DNA of 9,283 bases from Clostridia bacterium (GTDB lineage: Bacteria > Bacillota > Clostridia > Christensenellales > DTU072): positions 1 to 9,283 of the forward strand of contig JAQVTZ010000075.1 of the NCBI GenBank assembly GCA_028699795.1. The letters run 5' to 3'. This document shows positions 6,859-9,283 of the stretch, piece after piece (the first letter of the stretch is position 1; the number at the start of each line of letters is the position of its first letter). A model generated the notes under the pieces. That model did not search any database. It saw only the letters and a program-made list of their open reading frames with translations, and was not told where the DNA came from. The translations under genes and the position numbers were made by a program.

Positions 6859-6897
6859 TAATTACAAATTACAATGTACAAATTACAAATAAGGATG
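6859..6897. repeat. AAATTAC heptad block, copy 2
   Basis: Same order of heptads as copy 1, including the variant unit AATGTAC in the third position, ending AAGGATG instead of GAGGATG. It is a direct repeat of 6602-6639 with a single mismatch. Confidence 0.85.
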
Positions 6898-6916
6898 CCA
6901 TATTCAAATATATCTT

Positions 6917-6946
6917 TAGAGCGTTAGCGATACCGCTTGAGTCCGA
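6917..6946. repeat. TAGAGCG...GAGTCCGA motif, copy 2
   Basis: Starts TAGAGCGTTAGCGA and ends TGAGTCCGA, and follows heptad copy 2 by about 20 bases, closer than in copy 1. The copy-1 module has extra bases (CTTCAAGCGAAGCG and what follows) in that interval. Confidence 0.65.
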
Positions 6947-6967
6947 TAAAACAAACGCACTAGGCAC

Positions 6968-6996
6968 AAAAAATGCCAATCGCTTTCAGTTGGCAT
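6968..6996 (-). terminator. Second (distal) terminator of the fused hydrolase gene
   Basis: ATGCCAA (6973-6979) pairs with TTGGCAT (6990-6996) around a 10-base loop. On the minus strand the stem runs straight into a T6 tract (complement of 6968-6973). It directly follows the proximal terminator, giving a tandem pair. Confidence 0.75.
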
Positions 6997-7033
6997 AAAA
7001 AACGCGGAGCAAGTTGTTTGCCTGCTCCGCGTT
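6997..7033 (-). terminator. First (proximal) terminator of the fused hydrolase gene
   Basis: AACGCGGAGC (7001-7010) pairs perfectly over ten bases with GCTCCGCGTT (7024-7033), with a 13-base loop. On the minus strand this is followed by TTTT (complement of 6997-7000), making six T residues together with the stem end. It lies 17 bases past the stop codon. This is a strong GC-rich intrinsic terminator. Confidence 0.92.
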
Positions 7034-7050
7034 AGTTTAGTTAAGGTATT

Positions 7051-8733
7051 TTACTTTGCGGTCACGGTAATTTTGGATACCTCGATGGCGGTTTCTATCC
7101 ATGTAGAGCCGTCTGCTTCGGTATGCATAGTAGCGTAAAGGAAGGGGTAGCCGTCTTGGGAGACATTGCCCACACACATATGGATATTGGTAAACTCACC
7201 CTCTTGCTCTACAAAATAATTGCCTTTTATTTCGATGGATAAATTGTCAGGCAAGACAAAACCTTGTGGAATTGTCATGCTTTCTTCCATTGAGTCTTGA
7301 AGCATGATTATATTTTCGTCTTCAAAGTCAATTCCGTTCAGATACACGCCCACACTGCTTAAAAGTTCGAGGATTTGGTCGAAATAATGAAAATCAAGGC
7401 CCGGGAAAACACTGCTTAGATAGACTTCTATCCCCGTATCAAAATTGCCCTTGCCCAAACTTTCGCTGAGGTCGAGGCCGCCGTGTAATGTTGCCTGATA
7501 GAGTGCAATGTTTGCGAGTCCCAACATCATTTCATCGGGAACCAACTTCATAGAAAAGGTACCATCTGTTCTGTAAGTAAAAACGGATTGTTCTTTATCG
7601 AGAAAAGCAGCAAAATCATCGGCTCCCATAGTTAAAGAGTCAAGATGATATTCTTTGGTTTCAGAAAAAATTTCGCCCTTTCTGAGTGTAATGGGCTTCC
7701 CTGTGTAGAGCGGAGTCACACCCCGTATAGATGGGAAATATGCCCGCGTAACTTCTTCAAAACTATCAGCCTCGGCAATGGCCGTCGTTACGGAGTCAAT
7801 ATTAACGGTAGTATTCGTAAACAGTCTTTCTAACTGTTCGATACGAAGAACTTTATAGCGTGACAATGCGTAATCATAATCCGCAAGTCCCAGCTCTACC
7901 AATTTGTCTTGAAGCAAGTGTGTTATAAGCGCATGCCCCTCATTGGAAGGGTGCAACCAGTCCCCGTAAAAAAGCGCGATGCCTTCGTCATAATCTTCGT
8001 TGTACCTTTGGTTGAAAGCCGTATATACATCCACAATTTCGTAAGCATCGGGGTGCTCTTCCAGATAGTCGTAAACAATAGCGTTTAGTCTGGTTAAAAG
8101 GTCTACCCCTGCTATACGGATAATGGAGGAATCTCCGTCGGCAAGCTCTATTAAATCGTCTTTTTGCGCTTGAGACAGCAATGTGCTTGCCGCATCGAGC
8201 GGATTGTACAGAGTGTTTACCAAAATAACGGCATCGGGATTCAGTTCTTTTATTCTCTCTATAGACAAGCCAAAGTATTCGCTTGCTCTGTCGAGCATTG
8301 TATTGATTCTGGCATAATTGCCTTGCACGGCTTCGATGGCGGTCTGACCGATATTGCCGCCTAACAGGTCGTTTCCGAGAATGGAGACATGGATGATATC
8401 CGCCTGCGTAACATGGTATTGACGCACCAAAGACGGGGTATCCGTTGCTGTTAAGCGTCTATGAAGTAACAAGGTGGTATCGCCCGAAACCGAGCTTTCT
8501 ATGTAGCGGTAATTGTTGCTGCGTCCAATAATCGAATAATAACAATAGCTGTCTCTTTCGCTAAACGGCGAGGAGCCCAAAATACCTTCGGAGAGAGAGT
8601 CTCCCAAGTAAACGATTGTTTTGGTATAGCCGTCGTCCTTATTGTTCCTGACATAGACAACCATTGCCATCACAAGCGAAACTGCAATCACAAAACATAA
8701 GAGTCCGCAAATAATCTTTTTAACCGTCTTCAT
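7051..8733 (-). CDS. Membrane-anchored SGNH/GDSL hydrolase fused to a lipoprotein-like C-terminal domain
   Basis: I place the start at the ATG at 8733 (MKTVKK), giving 560 residues. The in-frame TTG 12 bases upstream is itself part of the ribosome binding site (GGAGG, five bases before the ATG). Residues ~7-28 form one hydrophobic segment with no lipobox cysteine at its end, so this is a signal-anchor or cleaved secreted protein, unlike its lipoprotein relatives. The SGNH domain (~38-345) keeps Ser46 (YLGDSLSEG), Gly84 (SVSGD), Asn121 (SILGNDLL) and Asp258/His261 (DWLHPS), plus the LRIEQLERLF extension. Residues ~350-560 are homologous to the separate lipoprotein 5774-6487. The protein is thus a fusion equivalent of that two-gene operon. 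It has its own promoter and tandem terminators, and lies 109 bases downstream of nspC. The substrate is unknown; extracellular ester hydrolysis or deacylation is inferred. Confidence 0.9.
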   Translation of the reverse strand: MKTVKKIICGLLCFVIAVSLVMAMVVYVRNNKDDGYTKTIVYLGDSLSEGILGSSPFSERDSYCYYSIIGRSNNYRYIESSVSGDTTLLLHRRLTATDTPSLVRQYHVTQADIIHVSILGNDLLGGNIGQTAIEAVQGNYARINTMLDRASEYFGLSIERIKELNPDAVILVNTLYNPLDAASTLLSQAQKDDLIELADGDSSIIRIAGVDLLTRLNAIVYDYLEEHPDAYEIVDVYTAFNQRYNEDYDEGIALFYGDWLHPSNEGHALITHLLQDKLVELGLADYDYALSRYKVLRIEQLERLFTNTTVNIDSVTTAIAEADSFEEVTRAYFPSIRGVTPLYTGKPITLRKGEIFSETKEYHLDSLTMGADDFAAFLDKEQSVFTYRTDGTFSMKLVPDEMMLGLANIALYQATLHGGLDLSESLGKGNFDTGIEVYLSSVFPGLDFHYFDQILELLSSVGVYLNGIDFEDENIIMLQDSMEESMTIPQGFVLPDNLSIEIKGNYFVEQEGEFTNIHMCVGNVSQDGYPFLYATMHTEADGSTWIETAIEVSKITVTAK

Positions 8734-8754
8734 ACCGACCTCCAATATTTTTAT

Positions 8755-8783
8755 ATAGTAACATAGAAAAAAATAGAAATCAA
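8755..8783 (-). promoter_or_regulatory. SigA-type promoter of the fused hydrolase gene
   Basis: On the minus strand, TTGATT (complement of 8778-8783) and TACTAT (complement of 8755-8760) are separated by 17 bases containing a T-rich tract. The predicted start near 8748 leaves a very short leader with just the GGAGG site before the ATG at 8733. This also argues against translation beginning further upstream. Confidence 0.75.
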
Positions 8784-8784
8784 T

Positions 8785-8807
8785 ACCGAATTCGCCAAAA
8801 AATGGAA
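8785..8807 (-). promoter_or_regulatory. Candidate shared upstream promoter element, copy 2
   Basis: ACCGAATT (8785-8792) begins one base beyond the -35 box, and AAATGGAA (8800-8807) follows after seven bases. Copy 1 at 4659-4679 has the same octamers and the same offset from the -35 box, with five bases between them. On the coding strand it reads TTCCATTT, spacer, AATTCGGT, one base, then the -35 box. It may be a regulator site or an UP-type element. Confidence 0.4.
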
Positions 8808-8842
8808 GAAGCGGAAGTAATTATTTGGATGTCTAATAAGGA

Positions 8843-9283
8843 TTATAATCTGCGCTTAAAGTCTTCGTAACCGAACTCTTTCAGCTTTTTCACCTCGCCT
8901 TCTTCCGTAACAAGCGTGATCGTGGGCAAATTGATACCGTTAAATGTATTATTTTTTACCATAGAGTAGATAGCCATGTCCTCAAAAACAAGGCGGTCGC
9001 CGATTTTAAGAGGTGTGGGAAACGAATAATCCCCGATAATATCTCCCGCAAGGCAAGTGGGGCCACCCAAACGGTAGTTATGCGGATAAACTCCGGGGAA
9101 TGCGGCACCCGTAATATTGGGACGGTATGGCATCTCTATCACATCGGGCATGTGACAGGCGGCGGAAGCATCTAGAATACAGGTTTTGCCGCTGTTTTCC
9201 ACAATGTCGACAACCTCTGCGACCAAAAACCCTGCATTGAGCGCAATTGCCTCTCCCGGCTCTAAATAGACCTCCACCTCATA
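8843..9283 (-). CDS. nspC: Carboxynorspermidine (carboxyspermidine) decarboxylase, C-terminal part (runs off the right edge)
   Basis: The last ~146 residues of a PLP-dependent fold-III decarboxylase are present; full-length members are about 375-400 residues, so the N-terminal barrel with the PLP lysine lies outside the window. The reading frame continues through the window edge (Tyr-Glu precede the GTG at 9277), so that GTG is internal. NspC hallmarks are YLEPGEA, DASAACHMPDVIEMPYRP, YRLGGPTCLAGD with the active-site Cys and Asp of this fold, and FEDMAIYSMVKNNTFNG carrying the PLP-contacting Tyr. The enzyme decarboxylates carboxynorspermidine or carboxyspermidine in the aspartate-semialdehyde-dependent polyamine route and acts in the cytosol. 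No clear terminator follows its stop, but the downstream hydrolase gene has its own promoter, so a shared function is not implied. Confidence 0.93.
   Translation of the reverse strand, partial: YEVEVYLEPGEAIALNAGFLVAEVVDIVENSGKTCILDASAACHMPDVIEMPYRPNITGAAFPGVYPHNYRLGGPTCLAGDIIGDYSFPTPLKIGDRLVFEDMAIYSMVKNNTFNGINLPTITLVTEEGEVKKLKEFGYEDFKRRL

Larger units (their letters stand above)
6551..6967. other. Gene-free repeat-rich spacer between convergent transcription units
   Basis: No plausible gene lies here. The open frames in this stretch are translations of the repeats, without ribosome binding sites or protein-like composition. The spacer holds TGGAGTG heptads, two near-identical 38-base heptad blocks about 258 bases apart, a 30-base motif repeated with 24 of 30 identities, and several short inverted repeats. 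The arrangement heptad block, short spacer, TAGAGCG...GAGTCCGA motif occurs twice in the same order, so it appears to be a duplicated intergenic module. It may be a decayed mobile or REP-like element, but no transposase, target duplication or terminal inverted repeat is visible. Confidence 0.6.

Noticed and set aside
6601..6897. CRISPR array
   Set aside because: Only two longer repeats, separated by about 220 bases, and the short units are direct heptads without unique spacers; there are no cas genes.
8734..8745. Upstream TTG start (giving a 564-residue fused hydrolase)
   Set aside because: The TTG overlaps the GGAGG ribosome binding site of the ATG at 8733 and lies very close to the predicted transcription start, so the ATG is the better start.

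Overview
The window looks like chromosomal DNA from a low-to-moderate GC Gram-positive-type bacterium, most likely an uncultured member of the Clostridia (Bacillota). The signs are strong GGAGG-type ribosome binding sites, TTGACA/TATAAT-type promoters with 17-bp spacers, U-tract terminators, several lipoprotein signal peptides with Gram-positive style, and a carboxynorspermidine decarboxylase gene of the kind common in gut Clostridia. This taxonomic placement is inference from gene style only; no rRNA or tRNA is present.

Layout from left to right. The minus strand carries the first 42 codons of an FAD/NAD(P)-dependent oxidoreductase (1-127), preceded by an O-antigen ligase/polymerase-like multi-pass membrane protein (181-1833). 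A hairpin terminator (1926-1960) separates these from a large 860-residue lipoprotein (1978-4560, minus) that begins with a Big2-like Ig domain and continues into a propeller-like segment and a long helical C-terminal region. A compact divergent promoter region (4561-4748) fires this gene leftward and a two-gene operon rightward: an SGNH/GDSL-hydrolase lipoprotein (4749-5750) and a small lipoprotein of unknown function (5774-6487), closed by a terminator. A gene-free stretch (6488-7050) holds heptad repeats, a duplicated GC-richer motif, several small hairpins and two tandem terminators. Then comes, on the minus strand, a 560-residue membrane-anchored protein (7051-8733) and finally the C-terminal third of nspC (8843-9283, minus).

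The central observation is that the 560-residue protein is a natural fusion of the two neighbouring lipoproteins: its N-terminal half is a paralogue of the SGNH hydrolase, with all four catalytic blocks kept, and its C-terminal ~210 residues are a diverged paralogue of the small unknown lipoprotein. The two versions face each other in convergent orientation. This implies that the unknown domain works physically with the hydrolase at the outer face of the membrane.

A second observation is that the promoters of the 860-residue lipoprotein and of the fused hydrolase share an upstream element at exactly the same distance from the -35 box, suggesting co-regulation. Together with the ligase-like membrane protein, the region may be a cell-surface glycan or acyl-ester modification locus, but substrates cannot be read from the sequence.
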